Source of the DNA: Promicromonospora thailandica
GTDB lineage: Bacteria > Actinomycetota > Actinomycetes > Actinomycetales > Cellulomonadaceae
Length of the DNA: 64,000 nucleotides
Assembly (NCBI RefSeq): GCF_024171955.1
Contig: NZ_JAMTCS010000012.1
Span: forward strand, 62,001-126,000
Direction: 5' to 3'
Under the pieces are notes generated by a model, which was given only the letters and a program-made list of their open reading frames with translations, did not search any database and was not told the origin of the DNA. Numbering within the stretch: position 1 is the first letter of the stretch; each line of letters starts with the position of its first letter. The position numbers and the translations under genes were made by a program. Positions 33,575-44,530 of the stretch are shown piece after piece.

Positions 33575-34165
33575 ATGCCCGACGACACCACGCTCCGCCC
33601 GGCCGACGCCCGCTCCGTGGAGGAGCTCCGCACACTGGTCGACGCCGGGGCGACGCCCCGCTACCTGCACTTCTGGGGGCACCGGCCCGAGGCGGACGGA
33701 AGCGTCGGCCGCGGCAGCCTGAGCCAGTGGTACGACGCGCCGTTCGTGGTCGACGGCGTCCGCTACGCCACCGCGGAGCACTGGATGATGGCGGAGAAGG
33801 CGCGGCTGTTCGGTGACCTGGACGCCGAGCGCGCGGCCCTCGACGCGCCGAACCCGGCCCTCGCGAAGGCCGCGGGGCGGACCGTCCGCGACTTCGACGA
33901 CGCGGTGTGGGTGCGCGAGCGGTTCGAGATCGTGGTGCGCGGCACCGTGCACAAGTTCGCGTCCCGGGATGACCTGCGCGAGTACCTCCTGGGTACCGGT
34001 ACCCGCGTGCTCGTGGAAGCCAGCCCGCGCGACCGCGTGTGGGGTATCGGCATGGGCGCCCGGAACGAGGCCGCGGACCGGCCCGCCGACTGGCGCGGCC
34101 TCAACCTGCTGGGCTTCGCCCTGATGGAGGCCCGGGAACGGCTGCGCGCCATGGGTACCGAATGA
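33575..34165 (+). CDS. NADAR-family protein (ADP-ribose/ribosylated-nucleotide glycosidase fold)
   Basis: 196 residues. YLHFWGHRPEADG, LSQWYDAPFVVDGVRYATAEHWMMAEKARLFGD, ALGR-like AKAAGRTVRDFDD and VWGIGMGARNEAAD are the YbiA/NADAR hallmarks (the long segment given in overlapping parts). The family cleaves N-glycosidic bonds of ribosylated amino-pyrimidine intermediates and, as recently shown for several members, removes ADP-ribose from guanine in DNA/RNA. ATG 33575. It overlaps a nucleotidyltransferase gene by four bases (ATGA), pointing to a nucleic-acid repair or salvage function. Confidence 0.88.
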   Translation: MPDDTTLRPADARSVEELRTLVDAGATPRYLHFWGHRPEADGSVGRGSLSQWYDAPFVVDGVRYATAEHWMMAEKARLFGDLDAERAALDAPNPALAKAAGRTVRDFDDAVWVRERFEIVVRGTVHKFASRDDLREYLLGTGTRVLVEASPRDRVWGIGMGARNEAADRPADWRGLNLLGFALMEARERLRAMGTE

Positions 34166-35016
34166 GCGAGACCGCCGCACGCCGCAGTCGCTACCGTGCC
34201 GGCATGCGCACCATCCCCGACTCGATGGACCCGGACGTCGTCCGGGCGGTCGACGCACGCCTGGACCGCGTCGAGCAGGAGCACGGCGTCCGGATCCTCT
34301 GGGCCATCGAGAGCGGCAGCCGCGCGTGGGGCTTCCCGTCGCCGGACTCGGACTACGACTGCCGGTTCCTGTACGTGCGGCCTGCCGACGAATACGTGTC
34401 CCTCCGCCCCCGGCGCGACGTCATCGAGACGCCGCTGGACAAGGTCTTCGACGTCAACGGATGGGACGTCCGCAAGGCGATCGGGCTGATGGTCAAGGGC
34501 AACGCGACCGTCGGTGAGTGGCTGCGGTCCCCGATCGTCTACCGGGGTGACATCGACGTCCGTGACGACCTGCTCGCCCTCGCCGGCGCCGTCACCGACC
34601 GCCGTGCGCTGTTCCACCACTACCTGCACGTCGGCACCAAGAGCCTGGCCCTGTTCGCCTCCACCGGGGTGGCGAAGAAGTTCCTGTACGCGCTGCGCCC
34701 CGTGGTCACCCTCCGCTGGATGCGCCTGAACGAGGGCGACGCGACGCCGCCGATGGACCTACCCACGCTCGCGGCGGGCGCCGCTCTGCCCGACGACGTC
34801 CGCACCGCCGTCGACGACCTGGTCCGCCGCAAGGCGCGGAGCCGAGAGCTGGACTCGCTCGTGCTGCCCGAGGTGCTGCCCGGCTTCGTCGACGCGGAGC
34901 TGCGCCGGGCGGAGGCCGCGTCGGCGCCGGACGCGGCCGACCCGGGTCGCGACCAGGCCTGGGCGCTCGCCGAGGGCGCGTTCCGAAGCCTCGTGCGCGG
35001 GTCGCTCGCGCGCTGA
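34162..35016 (+). CDS. Pol-beta-superfamily nucleotidyltransferase (RNA repair/YcgL-like)
   Basis: 284 residues. The catalytic GSRAWGFPSPDSDYDCRFLYV motif (GS-x7-SDxD variant) around residues 53-72 and the following DVNGWDVRKAIGLMVKGN match the DUF of predicted nucleotidyltransferases near RNA-repair operons (COG3541). A shorter start at ATG 34204 is possible. Being translationally coupled to the NADAR gene suggests that both act on the same modified nucleic acid or nucleotide. The nucleotide and the target are unknown. Confidence 0.85.
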   Translation: MSETAARRSRYRAGMRTIPDSMDPDVVRAVDARLDRVEQEHGVRILWAIESGSRAWGFPSPDSDYDCRFLYVRPADEYVSLRPRRDVIETPLDKVFDVNGWDVRKAIGLMVKGNATVGEWLRSPIVYRGDIDVRDDLLALAGAVTDRRALFHHYLHVGTKSLALFASTGVAKKFLYALRPVVTLRWMRLNEGDATPPMDLPTLAAGAALPDDVRTAVDDLVRRKARSRELDSLVLPEVLPGFVDAELRRAEAASAPDAADPGRDQAWALAEGAFRSLVRGSLAR

Positions 35017-35111
35017 CCGGGCCGGGGGTCCGTATCCCGGTCCCCGCCTTCCCGCGCCCGGTGCCCTGGGCAAGAATGGCCGCGTCGCCGAGCGAAAGGA
35101 CGTGCTCCAGC

Positions 35112-36542
35112 ATGTCGCGGATCCTGCCCCGGTCCACCCCGCGCGCCGAGGGGGTCGATCCCGCGGCGGTACGGCGGCTCGTCGACCGTCTCGACGGTCT
35201 CGAGGACGTGCACAGCCTGCTCGTCGTGCGCCACGGGAACGTGATCGCCGAGGGGTGGTGGCACCCGCACACGGCGGACCGCCCGCACACCATGTTCTCG
35301 GTGAGCAAGAGCTTCACGTCCACGGCGGTGGGCCTCGCGGTCGACGAGGGCCTGCTCAGCCTGGACGACCGCGTCGTCGACCTCCTGCCGGACGACGTGC
35401 CCGCCGACCCGGGTGAGCACCTGCGGGCCATGCGCGTGCGGCACCTGCTGACCATGACCACCGGCCACAGCGCCTCCACGATGGAGGGCATCGACCGCAC
35501 GATCTCGCTGCCCGGCGCGCGCTGGGCACGGTCGATCCTGGCGCAGCCGGTGGACCACGAGCCGGGTACGCACTTCGTCTACAACACCGGCGCGACCTAC
35601 CTGCTGTCGGCGATCCTGCACCGCCTCACCGGCGAGCGGCTGCTCGACTACCTGACGCCACGCCTGCTCGCGCCGCTCGGCATCACGCACGCGGAGTGGG
35701 AGCAGGACCCGGACGGCATCGACACGGGTGGCTTCGGCCTGTCGATCACCACGGAGGAGATGGCGGCGTTCGGCCAGCTCTACCTGCAGGGCGGCCGCTG
35801 GGCAGGAGAGCAGCTCGTGCCCGCCCAGTGGGTGGCCGCGGCCACCGCCGCCCAGGTGCCGAACGGCCCGCACGACTGGCCGGAGTGGAACCAGGGCTAC
35901 GGCTACCAGTTCTGGCAGTGCCGGTACGGCGCGTACCGGGCGGACGGTGCGTTCGGTCAGTACATCGTCGTCTGGCCGGAGAAGGACCTGGTCATCACCA
36001 TGACGTCGGGCCTGACGGACCTCCAGTCCGTGCTCGACGCGGTGTGGGAGACGCTGCTGCCCGATGACGCCTGGACCGCCGAGGAGCCCGGCGTCGAACC
36101 CGAACCCGGACCGTTCGAGCTCGCCCTCCGCCCGCCTGCCGGGGCGGCGGAGAGCCCCGTCGAGTCGACAGTGGCCGGCGTGACCTTCGACCTGGCGGCG
36201 AACGAGCGCGACGTCAGCGCCCTCGCCCTGGGCCGCGCCGACGACGGCCGCCTGGAGCTCACGGTCACCATCGGCGGCCTGGACCACTTCGTCCGGTTCG
36301 GGCACGACGCGTGGAGCTCCGGGACCTGCACGCTGCAGGGCGCCCCGGCCGACGTCGCCACGTCCGCCGCCTGGGCCGACGAGTCGACCCTGCGCGGCCG
36401 GATGATCTTCGTCGGCACGCCGTTCGAGTGGCACCTGGAGCTGCGGTTCGCCGGCGACGGTGTGACCGTCACGATCGACCGGAACGTCTCCTTCGGGAAG
36501 CGTGGCCTGCTGCACGCGACGGGCACCGCCCGGCGGGGGTGA
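35112..36542 (+). CDS. Serine hydrolase of the beta-lactamase/PBP family
   Basis: 476 residues, no signal peptide. SxxK active-site motif S63-V-S-K66 in TMFSVSKSFTS; the Tyr motif is VYNTGATYLLSA (about 156-167). The beta-lactamase domain ends at about residue 325 (DGAFGQYIVVWPEKDLVI), and the last 150 residues form a beta-rich tail (VAGVTFDLAANERDVSALAL, VRFGHDAW). Such EstB-like proteins are esterases or amidases, not necessarily resistance enzymes. ATG 35112, AAAGGA upstream. Alone on its strand stretch. Confidence 0.87.
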   Translation: MSRILPRSTPRAEGVDPAAVRRLVDRLDGLEDVHSLLVVRHGNVIAEGWWHPHTADRPHTMFSVSKSFTSTAVGLAVDEGLLSLDDRVVDLLPDDVPADPGEHLRAMRVRHLLTMTTGHSASTMEGIDRTISLPGARWARSILAQPVDHEPGTHFVYNTGATYLLSAILHRLTGERLLDYLTPRLLAPLGITHAEWEQDPDGIDTGGFGLSITTEEMAAFGQLYLQGGRWAGEQLVPAQWVAAATAAQVPNGPHDWPEWNQGYGYQFWQCRYGAYRADGAFGQYIVVWPEKDLVITMTSGLTDLQSVLDAVWETLLPDDAWTAEEPGVEPEPGPFELALRPPAGAAESPVESTVAGVTFDLAANERDVSALALGRADDGRLELTVTIGGLDHFVRFGHDAWSSGTCTLQGAPADVATSAAWADESTLRGRMIFVGTPFEWHLELRFAGDGVTVTIDRNVSFGKRGLLHATGTARRG

Positions 36543-36625
36543 CCTGCGGCGTCATCCCGAGGTCGTACGGCGGGTCCGTCCCCGGCCTGACGGCCCGCCG
36601 CCGCCCGCCGCGCTAGTGTCCCGGC

Positions 36626-37546
36626 ATGACACCAGACGGTGGTATCCGCGCGCGGGGCGTGCGGCGTTCCTTCGGGCCGGTCCACGCCGTGGCCGACGTC
36701 GACCTGGTCGCGGCACCAGGCCGCGTCACCGCGCTCATCGGTCCCAACGGGTCGGGCAAGACGACCCTCCTGCTCATGCTCGCCGGGCTCCTGACCCCCG
36801 ACGCCGGGACGATCAGCGTCGCCGGGGCCGACCCGGTGACCGAGAACTACGTGGCGCGCTCGCGGACCGGCTGGATGCCTGACGTGTTCGGCACGTGGGA
36901 CTCCCTGACCGCCCGCGAGGTGCTGACCACGGTCGCCGCGGCCTACCGGATCGACGCGGCGCGCGCCCGGGCCCGGGCCGGCGAGCTCCTGGAGCTCGTG
37001 CACCTGTCCGAGCTCGCCGACCAGCCCGCGCACGTCCTGTCGCGCGGCCAGAAGCAGCGGCTCGGCCTGGCCCGGGCCCTGGTGCACGACCCCGACGTCC
37101 TGCTCCTCGACGAGCCCGCCTCGGGCCTCGACCCTCGCTCGCGCGTCGACCTGCGCGTCCTGCTGCGCCGCCTCGCCGCCGCGGGCAAGACCGTCCTGGT
37201 CTCCTCGCACGTGCTCACCGAGCTCGACGAGATGGCCGACGACGCCGTGTTCATCTCCGGCGGGCGCACCGTCGCCACCCGCTCCGTGGCGGACGGCGAC
37301 GTCCCGCGCGAGTGGCGCCTGACCGCGCTCGACCCTGAGGCGCTCACGCGCTGGCTGGACGAGACCGGCCGGGCCTACCGCACGGAGAGCGACGGCACCG
37401 GCGTGCTCGTCGAGCTGCCGGGCGAGGCCGCGGCGGCCGCCCTGCTGCGGTCCGCGGTCGGCGCCGGGGTGGACGTGTCGAGCCTCGCCCCCGCGGGCGG
37501 GGTGCTGGAGCAGGCCTACCTGGCCCTGGAGGAGGAGCGACGATGA
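36626..37546 (+). CDS. ABC transporter ATP-binding protein
   Basis: 306 residues. Walker A GPNGSGKTT (about 39-47), signature LSRGQKQRLGLARAL, Walker B LLLDEPASGLD, H-loop SSHVLTELDEM. The C-terminal 80 residues are an extension (LDETGRAYRTESDG) as in NatA/CcmA-like ATPases. ATG 36626. Its stop overlaps the start of the permease gene. Substrate unknown. Confidence 0.92.
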   Translation: MTPDGGIRARGVRRSFGPVHAVADVDLVAAPGRVTALIGPNGSGKTTLLLMLAGLLTPDAGTISVAGADPVTENYVARSRTGWMPDVFGTWDSLTAREVLTTVAAAYRIDAARARARAGELLELVHLSELADQPAHVLSRGQKQRLGLARALVHDPDVLLLDEPASGLDPRSRVDLRVLLRRLAAAGKTVLVSSHVLTELDEMADDAVFISGGRTVATRSVADGDVPREWRLTALDPEALTRWLDETGRAYRTESDGTGVLVELPGEAAAAALLRSAVGAGVDVSSLAPAGGVLEQAYLALEEERR

Positions 37547-38676
37547 GCGTCGACGTACAGACGAGCCCGCCCGCGCCGTCCGCCGCCCCCGCGGGCCGCG
37601 GCACCTGGTCGCTGTCCTGGCACGGCCTACGCACCGTCACGGTGCTGGAGCTGCGCCAGCGCGTCCGGTCGACCCGGTGGAAGACGGCGCTCGTCGTCTG
37701 GTTCCTCGTGGTGGGCCTCATCACCCTGCTGACCACCGGCGCGTTCGCGATCCTCTCCGGGGACGGGATGGCCGACGAGCCGTTCGGCGGCATCGTCTAC
37801 AGCATCGTCGTCGGCTTCGTGCTGTTCCTCGGGCTGCTGGTGGCGCCCACGCTCTCCTCGGGCGCGATCAACGGCGACCGCAACGCGGGCACGCTCGCGA
37901 CCCTCCAGGTGACGCTGCTGACCCCGGCCGAGATCGTGCTCGGCAAGCTCGCCGCGGCCTGGATCGCGGCCCTCGCGTTCCTCGTGGCGAGCATCCCCTT
38001 CCTCGCGTGGGCGCTGGCCGGCGGCGGGGTGTCCTGGCTCGCGCTGCTCACCACGGTGCTGATGCTCGCGGTCGTGCTCGGCGTCGTGTGCGCCATCGGC
38101 CTCGGCTTCTCCGCCCTGGTCGGCAAGACGTCCGGCTCGGCCGTGCTGACCTACCTGACGATCGGTGGCCTCACCGCGGTGCTGCCGATCGTGTTCGGCC
38201 TGCTCGTGCCCGTCACCACCTCGACGGAGGAGGTCCGGGTGTGGGACGTCGAGCCGGGGTACACCTGGGAGGAGACCACGGCTCCCGAGTGCGAGTGGCA
38301 GACGCACGAGGCCGACGTGTGGCACAGCGAGCGCACCTGGTGGCTGCTGGCGCCGAACCCGTTCGTCGTGGTCGCCGACGCACAGCCGCTGGGCGGTGAC
38401 CCGGAGACGCTCGCGGACGACGGCAACATGCTCGCGCTGCTGCAGTACGGCGTCCGCTACGCCCGCACGGGCGACAACGGGGAGCAGGACTGGTGCAGCT
38501 ACATGGTCGGCTCGGGGACCGACTCGCCGGTCGAGCCAGTCGTCGTCACCGACCAGCTCGTGTGGCCGTGGGGGCTCGGGTTCGACCTGCTCCTCGGCGC
38601 CGGCGGCGTCGTCGTCGCGGTCAACCGGCTGCGCGTGCCGACGACGCACCTGCCGCAGGGCACCCGCGTCGCCTGA
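37543..38676 (+). CDS. ABC-2-type permease
   Basis: 377 residues with six main hydrophobic helices plus a C-terminal one (about 350-367). An extracytoplasmic loop of about 120 residues (230-345) is acidic and has paired cysteines (PECEWQ, QDWCSYM). Together with the ATPase encoded just before, it forms a NatAB-like exporter; what is exported cannot be seen. Convergent with the DUF5063 gene, only 2 bp between stops. Confidence 0.88.
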   Translation: MSVDVQTSPPAPSAAPAGRGTWSLSWHGLRTVTVLELRQRVRSTRWKTALVVWFLVVGLITLLTTGAFAILSGDGMADEPFGGIVYSIVVGFVLFLGLLVAPTLSSGAINGDRNAGTLATLQVTLLTPAEIVLGKLAAAWIAALAFLVASIPFLAWALAGGGVSWLALLTTVLMLAVVLGVVCAIGLGFSALVGKTSGSAVLTYLTIGGLTAVLPIVFGLLVPVTTSTEEVRVWDVEPGYTWEETTAPECEWQTHEADVWHSERTWWLLAPNPFVVVADAQPLGGDPETLADDGNMLALLQYGVRYARTGDNGEQDWCSYMVGSGTDSPVEPVVVTDQLVWPWGLGFDLLLGAGGVVVAVNRLRVPTTHLPQGTRVA

Positions 38677-38678
38677 CG

Positions 38679-39248
38679 TCAGGAGTGGAGGGCGTCGTAC
38701 TCCGCCTCGGCGGCGACGTCGTCCTCCACGTCCAGGCGCACGTGCGCGAGCAGCACCTGCAGCACCCGCAGGGCGGACGCCGCACGCTCGCCCCACAGCG
38801 AGAAGTACGAGAACTGCCACCACCACAGGGCCTCGAGCTCGTGGCCGCTGTCGAAGTGCTGCAGGCCCTTGGCCAGGGCCTCGGCGACGCACGCGAGGTC
38901 GCCGGACAGCGACGCCGCCCCGACCTCCTCGCCGAGCACCGGGTCGACGACCTCGGTGTAGTCGTCGAACCCGTCGAACATCTTGGACAGCGCCTCGCGC
39001 AGCGGGTCGAGGTCCGTGTCGGGGCCGGTGTCGGGCTCGTAGCGCTCCTTCGGCACCACGTCCACGATGGCGGCGAGCCGCGCTCCGGCCGCCAGCAGGT
39101 CGGACGCGGCGAGCACGAGCAGCGACAGCTCGGCTCCGGGCATCCCGCCGGACGCCACCTGCGTGACCGTCGACAGGAACGTGCGTGCCTGCGCGGACAC
39201 CTGGTCGGCGACCTCCCGGAGGTCCGAACCGGGCGTGATCTCGCTCAT
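38679..39248 (-). CDS. DUF5063-family protein
   Basis: 189 residues, mostly alpha-helical and acidic; GSDLREVADQVSAQARTFLS, LVLAASDLLAAGARLAAI and HELEALWWWQFSYFSLWGERAASALRVLQ are visible. DUF5063 genes follow recR in many actinobacteria, and the function is unknown. An alternative GTG start lies at 39260, directly after the recR stop (TAGGTG); the ATG at 39248 gives the family-like beginning SEITPGSDL. Probably translated together with recR. Confidence 0.82.
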   Translation of the reverse strand: MSEITPGSDLREVADQVSAQARTFLSTVTQVASGGMPGAELSLLVLAASDLLAAGARLAAIVDVVPKERYEPDTGPDTDLDPLREALSKMFDGFDDYTEVVDPVLGEEVGAASLSGDLACVAEALAKGLQHFDSGHELEALWWWQFSYFSLWGERAASALRVLQVLLAHVRLDVEDDVAAEAEYDALHS

Positions 39249-39260
39249 CCTGAACCCCAC

Positions 39261-39866
39261 CTACCTGTCGTTGCCGATGACGCGGCGGCCTTCGAACGCG
39301 CGCCCGAGCGTCACCTCGTCCGCGTACTCCAAGTCTCCACCCACGGGCAGACCCGAGGCCAGCCGCGAGACTGTGATTCCCATGTGACCCATGAGTCGGG
39401 AAAGATAGGTCGCCGTGGCCTCGCCCTCGACGTTCGGGTCGGTGGCGAGGATGACCTCCTGCACCGTCCCGTCCGCGAGGCGGGCCAGCAGCTCGCTGAT
39501 CCGCAGGTCGTCGGGGCCGACGTTCTCGATGGGATTGATGGCGCCGCCGAGCACGTGGTAGCGGCCCCGGAACTCGCGGGTGCGCTCGATGGCCACCACG
39601 TCCTTGGGCTCCTCCACGACGCAGATGACCTCGTCGCTGCGCCGCGGGTCGAGGCAGATGCGGCAGCGCTCGGCCTCGGCCACGTTGCCGCACAGCTCGC
39701 AGAACTGGACGCGCAGCTTCACCTCGGTGAGCGCGTCGACCAGCCGCTTGACCTCCTGGTCGTCCGTCGCCAGCAGGTGGAACGCGATGCGCTGCGCGCT
39801 CTTGGGCCCGACGCCGGGCAGCCGGCCGAGCTCGTCGATCAGGTCTTGGACCGCGCCTTCGTACAC
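39261..39866 (-). CDS. recR: Recombination mediator protein RecR
   Basis: 201 residues, the usual length. Helix-hairpin-helix [21 protein letters not shown] (about 9-29), zinc finger [16 protein letters not shown] (cysteines near 57-72), Toprim domain [15 protein letters not shown] and [15 protein letters not shown]. RecR with RecO/RecF loads RecA on gapped DNA. GTG 39866. In many relatives recR follows dnaX directly; here it is 7 kb away in opposite orientation. Confidence 0.96.
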   Translation of the reverse strand: MYEGAVQDLIDELGRLPGVGPKSAQRIAFHLLATDDQEVKRLVDALTEVKLRVQFCELCGNVAEAERCRICLDPRRSDEVICVVEEPKDVVAIERTREFRGRYHVLGGAINPIENVGPDDLRISELLARLADGTVQEVILATDPNVEGEATATYLSRLMGHMGITVSRLASGLPVGGDLEYADEVTLGRAFEGRRVIGNDR

Positions 39867-39922
39867 AAGAGGTCAGCCTACGGGGCGACACCGACACGGG
39901 GCCCGCCTGATACGTTCCCGGC

Positions 39923-40669
39923 GTGACTGGACCCGAGCGGCGGACCGGAACGTTCCTGACGGCGCGGTGGCGCCGGCTCCTGATGGTCAGCCATGAGGTG
40001 GACCCGGACGTGCTGCGGCCTCTGGTGCCGCACGGCGTCGAGCTCGACACCGGGGACGACGGCCGGCACCTCGTGAGCGTGGTCGGGTTCCGGTTCCTCG
40101 ACACCCGCCTGCTCGGCGTGCCCGTGCCGCTGCACCGCGACTTCGACGAGATCAACCTGCGGTTCTACGTGCGCCGCAAGGGTCCCGAGGGGTGGCGCCG
40201 CGGCGTCGTCTTCGTCCAGGAGATCGTGCCCCGCCCGGCCCTGGCCGTCGTCGCCCGCCTCGCGTACGGCGAGAACTACGTGGCGCGCCCCATGCGCAAC
40301 CGCGCCGACCTGCACGACGGCGAACCCGTGCCCGGCGGCCTCGTCGAGTACTCGTGGCGCGACGCCGGCACCTGGAACCACGTGCGCGCCACCACGGAGG
40401 GCAGCCCCCGGCCCCTCACGGAGGGCTCGCACGAGCAGTTCGTCACCGAGCACTACTGGGGGTACGCGGCCCAGCGCGGCGGCGGCACCCTGGAGTACCG
40501 CGTCGAGCACCCGAGCTGGCAGGTCTGGCAGGCCCGCGACGCGGCCCTCGAGTGTGACGTCGCGCACGTCTACGGCCCCCGGTTCACCGAGGCGCTGGCG
40601 GCCCGTCCCGTGTCGGCGTTCGTGGCGGACGGCTCGGCGGTCACGGTCCGCCGCCCCACCCACCTGTAG
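39923..40669 (+). CDS. DUF2071 (YqjF-like) protein
   Basis: 248 residues. The family core is present: RRLLMVSHEVDPDVLRPLVP, GVELDTGDDG, VSVVGFRFLDTRLLGVPVPLHRDFDEINLRFYVRR (in parts), and EHYWGYAAQRGGGTLEYRVEHP. These proteins are acetoacetate-decarboxylase-like in fold and of unknown role. GTG 39923. Divergent from recR, with 56 bp between start codons. Confidence 0.85.
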   Translation: MTGPERRTGTFLTARWRRLLMVSHEVDPDVLRPLVPHGVELDTGDDGRHLVSVVGFRFLDTRLLGVPVPLHRDFDEINLRFYVRRKGPEGWRRGVVFVQEIVPRPALAVVARLAYGENYVARPMRNRADLHDGEPVPGGLVEYSWRDAGTWNHVRATTEGSPRPLTEGSHEQFVTEHYWGYAAQRGGGTLEYRVEHPSWQVWQARDAALECDVAHVYGPRFTEALAARPVSAFVADGSAVTVRRPTHL

Positions 40670-40735
40670 GCCGCGCCGGGCCACCAGATCTGGACGCGGA
40701 GTCCAGATCCCGCGGGACCGCTGCACAATGCGGGG

Positions 40736-41509
40736 GTGCCCGAACTCGATCTGCTCACCATCTGCCTCCTGCTGCTCGCCGGGCTCTCGGCCGGCTGGGT
40801 GGACGCCGTGGTCGGCGGGGGCGGGCTGATCCAGCTCCCCGCACTGCTGCTCGTGCCCGGCATCAGCCCCGTCCAGGCCCTGGCGACCAACAAGCTCGGC
40901 AGCATCATGGGCACCTCCACCAGCGCGATCACGTACTACCGACGCGTCCAGCCCGACCTGCGCACCGCCGGGCCGATGGCGCTCGCCGCCCTGGCCGGGG
41001 CCTTCGGCGGCGCGATCGGGGCGTCGCACATCCCCGACCAGCTCTTCAAGCCGATCATCCTGGTCGTGCTCGTCGGCGTCCTCGCCTGGACGCTGCTCAA
41101 GCCGAACGTCGGCACGCACGACGACCTGCGCTGGGTCGGCAACGGGCACAAGCGGATCGCCGCCCTGATCGGCCTGCTCATCGGTGCCTACGACGGACTG
41201 CTCGGGCCCGGCACCGGCACGTTCCTCGTGATCAGCCTCGTCAGCGCCCTCGGGTACTCGTTCCTGCCCGCCTCCGCGATCGCCAAGATCGTGAACTTCG
41301 CCACCAACCTCGGCGCGCTCCTCTTCTTCGTGCCGGGCGGCGCCGTCATCTGGAGCCTCGGCCTGGGCCTCGGGGCCGCCAACCTCGTCGGCGCCTACAT
41401 CGGCGCCCGGATGGCCGTGGCCAAGGGGTCGAAGTTCGTCCGCATCGTGTTCGTCGTGGTGGTGGGTGCCCTCATCGCGCGCCTCGCCTGGGACGTCTTC
41501 GCCGGGTAG
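40736..41509 (+). CDS. TSUP-family (TauE/SafE) membrane transporter
   Basis: 257 residues with eight hydrophobic helices and the duplicated TSUP motifs: GWVDAVVGGGGLIQLPALL with NKLGSIMGTSTSA in half one, and GAYDGLLGPGTGTFLVISLV with ATNLGAL in half two. Members export sulfite, sulfoacetate or related anions. GTG 40736. Alone; nearest neighbours are DUF2071 and lysC genes. Confidence 0.9.
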   Translation: MPELDLLTICLLLLAGLSAGWVDAVVGGGGLIQLPALLLVPGISPVQALATNKLGSIMGTSTSAITYYRRVQPDLRTAGPMALAALAGAFGGAIGASHIPDQLFKPIILVVLVGVLAWTLLKPNVGTHDDLRWVGNGHKRIAALIGLLIGAYDGLLGPGTGTFLVISLVSALGYSFLPASAIAKIVNFATNLGALLFFVPGGAVIWSLGLGLGAANLVGAYIGARMAVAKGSKFVRIVFVVVVGALIARLAWDVFAG

Positions 41510-41636
41510 GACCACGCCGTCCCGCACCGTGAACGGCACACCGCCCGGGACGCCCGTCGCAGTACCATCGATCCGCAAACCCAACCACCCGGCGGGCCGT
41601 TGAGACAGACGGAGGCCGGCAACGGAAGGCAGGCGC

Positions 41637-44022
<2,386 letters not shown>

Positions 44023-44044
44023 CCGGGTAGCCCCGCACGGACGG

Positions 44045-44080
44045 AAGCCGGGACAGAGCGCACGCGCTCTGTCCCGGCTT
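44045..44080 (+). terminator. Rho-independent terminator of lysC-asd
   Basis: A perfect 16-bp stem, AAGCCGGGACAGAGCG (44045-44060) with CGCTCTGTCCCGGCTT (44065-44080), four-base loop, and the T-rich tail TTTCTCTT. The best intrinsic terminator in the window. Confidence 0.92.
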
Positions 44081-44106
44081 TTCTCTTGCGCGCACCCCCG
44101 CACCTG

Positions 44107-44132
44107 TGGTTCATTAGTCAAGCAATGAACCA
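44107..44132. promoter_or_regulatory. Candidate operator of the GntR (YtrA-like) regulator
   Basis: TGGTTCATT (44107-44115) and AATGAACCA (44124-44132) form a perfect 9-bp dyad with an 8-bp centre, 18 bp before the GTG start. The AT-rich dyad overlaps the expected -10 region, so binding would shut off the whole ABC cassette. Confidence 0.7.
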
Positions 44133-44149
44133 ATGGAGGGGGTGAGCCG

Positions 44150-44530
44150 GTGTTCGACGGGCCCGAGCCGATCTACGTCCAGATCGCCCAGATGATCCGC
44201 GCGCAGGTACTCGCCGGTGAGCTGAAGGAGGAGGAGCAGGTCATGTCCACCACACAGTTCGCGACGACGTTCCGCATCAACCCGGCCACGGCCCAGAAGG
44301 CGTTCGCCGGCCTGGTCGACGAGGGCGTGCTCTACAAGCGCCGCGGCCTGGGGATGTTCGTCGCGCCAGGAGCTCGCGAGCGCCTGCTGGAGGAGCACCG
44401 CAAGAGCTACTTCGAGGACGTCCTGGGGCCTGCCCTGCAGCAGGCGGAGATCCTCGGCATCTCGACGGACGACGTCGTCGCCTACGTGCTGGGCGCCGGC
44501 GGCAGCCGAACCACGACGGAGGAGTCATGA
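44150..44530 (+). CDS. GntR-family regulator, YtrA subfamily
   Basis: 126 residues. Winged helix IYVQIAQMIRAQVLAGELKEEEQVMSTTQFATTF (in parts) followed by INPATAQKAFAGLVDEGVLYKRRGLGMFV, then a short C-terminal dimerisation part with no ligand domain, typical of YtrA regulators. GTG 44150 follows GGAGGGGG. It overlaps the ATPase gene by four bases. Homologues repress their own ABC operon and respond to cell-wall-acting compounds. Confidence 0.9.
   Translation: MFDGPEPIYVQIAQMIRAQVLAGELKEEEQVMSTTQFATTFRINPATAQKAFAGLVDEGVLYKRRGLGMFVAPGARERLLEEHRKSYFEDVLGPALQQAEILGISTDDVVAYVLGAGGSRTTTEES

Noticed and set aside
34620-36515. 631-codon open frame on the minus strand
   Set aside because: Antisense to the serine hydrolase and nucleotidyltransferase genes, both with clear catalytic motifs.
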